Positions 5,562-5,925 of a DNA stretch of 5,925 nt are shown piece by piece. Source of the stretch: an uncultured Desulfovibrionaceae bacterium (GTDB lineage Bacteria; Desulfobacterota; Desulfovibrionia; Desulfovibrionales; Desulfovibrionaceae); contig CAMTOM010000102.1 of assembly GCA_947074125.1 (NCBI GenBank), positions 1 to 5,925 on the forward strand. Reading direction: 5' to 3'. The notes below the pieces were generated by a model. The model ran no database searches, was not told the origin of the DNA, and saw nothing but the letters and a program-made list of their open reading frames with translations. A program made the position numbers and the translations under genes. Numbering within the stretch: the first letter of the stretch is position 1; each line of letters opens with the position of its first letter.

Positions 5562-5602
5562 AACCGCCTGTTGCTCCAGAGGGAGTTACGGGCGGTTTTT
5601 TT
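5562..5602 (+). terminator. Rho-independent terminator of the adhesin gene
   Basis: Stem AACCGCC (5562-5568) with GGCGGTT (5591-5597), followed by T through 5602 (seven T in all). Inside the loop a second small stem CTCC (5574-5577) with GGAG (5582-5585) can form. It starts 22 bases after the TAG. It ends the transcript, so the adhesin is not in an operon with the following gene. Confidence 0.9.
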
Positions 5603-5843
5603 GTGGGTTACATTCAAAAAATTAATATTCCTGATACTTTTTTGTTTATAGGGGCTTTTCGTATCTTGCGAATAAATATTACATATACGAGTGTGACTAT
5701 TAAAAAGTAAGCGTATTTTTACGCTATTGCATATTTTTATTAATTTTTATATAAAAACATAAAATAATATGTAATTATTTTTTTAAAAAAGCCGAAGGGG
5801 GTAATCAGGGTAAATATTTTAAAAGTAATATTTTGTTTAGTCT
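5603..5843. other. AT-rich intergenic region
   Basis: About 240 AT-rich bases between the adhesin terminator and the next possible start. The only clear structure is a perfect hairpin AGCGTA (5710-5715), loop TTTT, TACGCT (5720-5725). On the minus strand it is followed by TACTTTTTA and on the plus strand by a looser T-rich stretch, so it could be a weak bidirectional terminator. A purine-rich GAAGGGGG (5794-5801) looks like a ribosome site, but no start codon lies at a workable distance after it. Nothing else was found. Confidence 0.45.
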
Positions 5844-5925
5844 ATGAAACTAAAAGGTCTTTTTCCTGTGCTCTTTACTGCTTATTGGGGGATCGCATGT
5901 GGCCTGATGGTTTTTGAAATAGCGT
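5844..5925 (+). CDS. Possible start of a membrane or exported protein (partial)
   Basis: From ATG 5844 the frame stays open to the window edge for 27 codons. It begins MKLKG and continues as a hydrophobic run (LFPVLFTAYWGIACGLMVF). The lysines followed by a hydrophobic core suggest a signal peptide or first transmembrane helix. An in-frame TAG at 5838-5840 excludes an earlier start. No good Shine-Dalgarno lies upstream, which lowers confidence. The family is not recognisable from so few residues. Its GC-richer composition compared with the preceding AT-rich spacer supports coding. Confidence 0.45.
   Translation, partial: MKLKGLFPVLFTAYWGIACGLMVFEIA

Overview
The window looks like a chromosomal segment from a Gram-negative anaerobe, most likely a relative of Desulfovibrio (Desulfovibrionaceae). 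That is inferred from the style of the large type I-secreted adhesin: an N-terminal domain opening with a Leu-Leu-Pro-Pro segment, an acidic and proline-rich linker, T1SS-143/VCBS-type modules and a C-terminal RTX and secretion signal. It is not proven by any single marker. Coding DNA has medium GC, while the intergenic stretches around the adhesin are strikingly AT-rich.

Layout. (1) Positions 1-343, minus strand: a tRNA cluster transcribed Thr(TGT), Tyr(GTA), Gly(TCC). Many bacteria have this order just upstream of an EF-Tu gene, which would lie off the left edge. A perfect 19-nt palindrome separates the first two tRNAs. (2) Positions 344-514: a spacer with possible 3'-end hairpins and a possible tRNA promoter. 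(3) Positions 515-1969, minus strand: an intact succinate-semialdehyde dehydrogenase-like enzyme (GabD type) with its catalytic residues and an NADP-type cofactor pocket. (4) Positions 1970-2374: a very AT-rich divergent intergenic region. (5) Positions 2375-5539, plus strand: one large RTX-type adhesin gene cut into two in-frame halves (656 and 396 residues) by a TGA codon at 4343-4345. (6) Positions 5562-5602: a clear rho-independent terminator. (7) Positions 5603-5925: AT-rich DNA and the possible beginning of another plus-strand gene encoding a hydrophobic N-terminus.

The most interesting part is the interrupted adhesin. The stop lies inside a tandem array of 30-residue repeats (S-[YF]-I-[AG]-G-D ... 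G-G-D-G-D-x-I-x-I), and the repeat register continues without loss on both sides. The sequence at the stop looks like two compensating one-base indels. A run of nine G residues lies about 150 bases upstream in the same array. This could be a recent inactivation, a sequence error, or an on/off locus for a surface protein. The T1SS transporter genes that would export the protein are not in the window.
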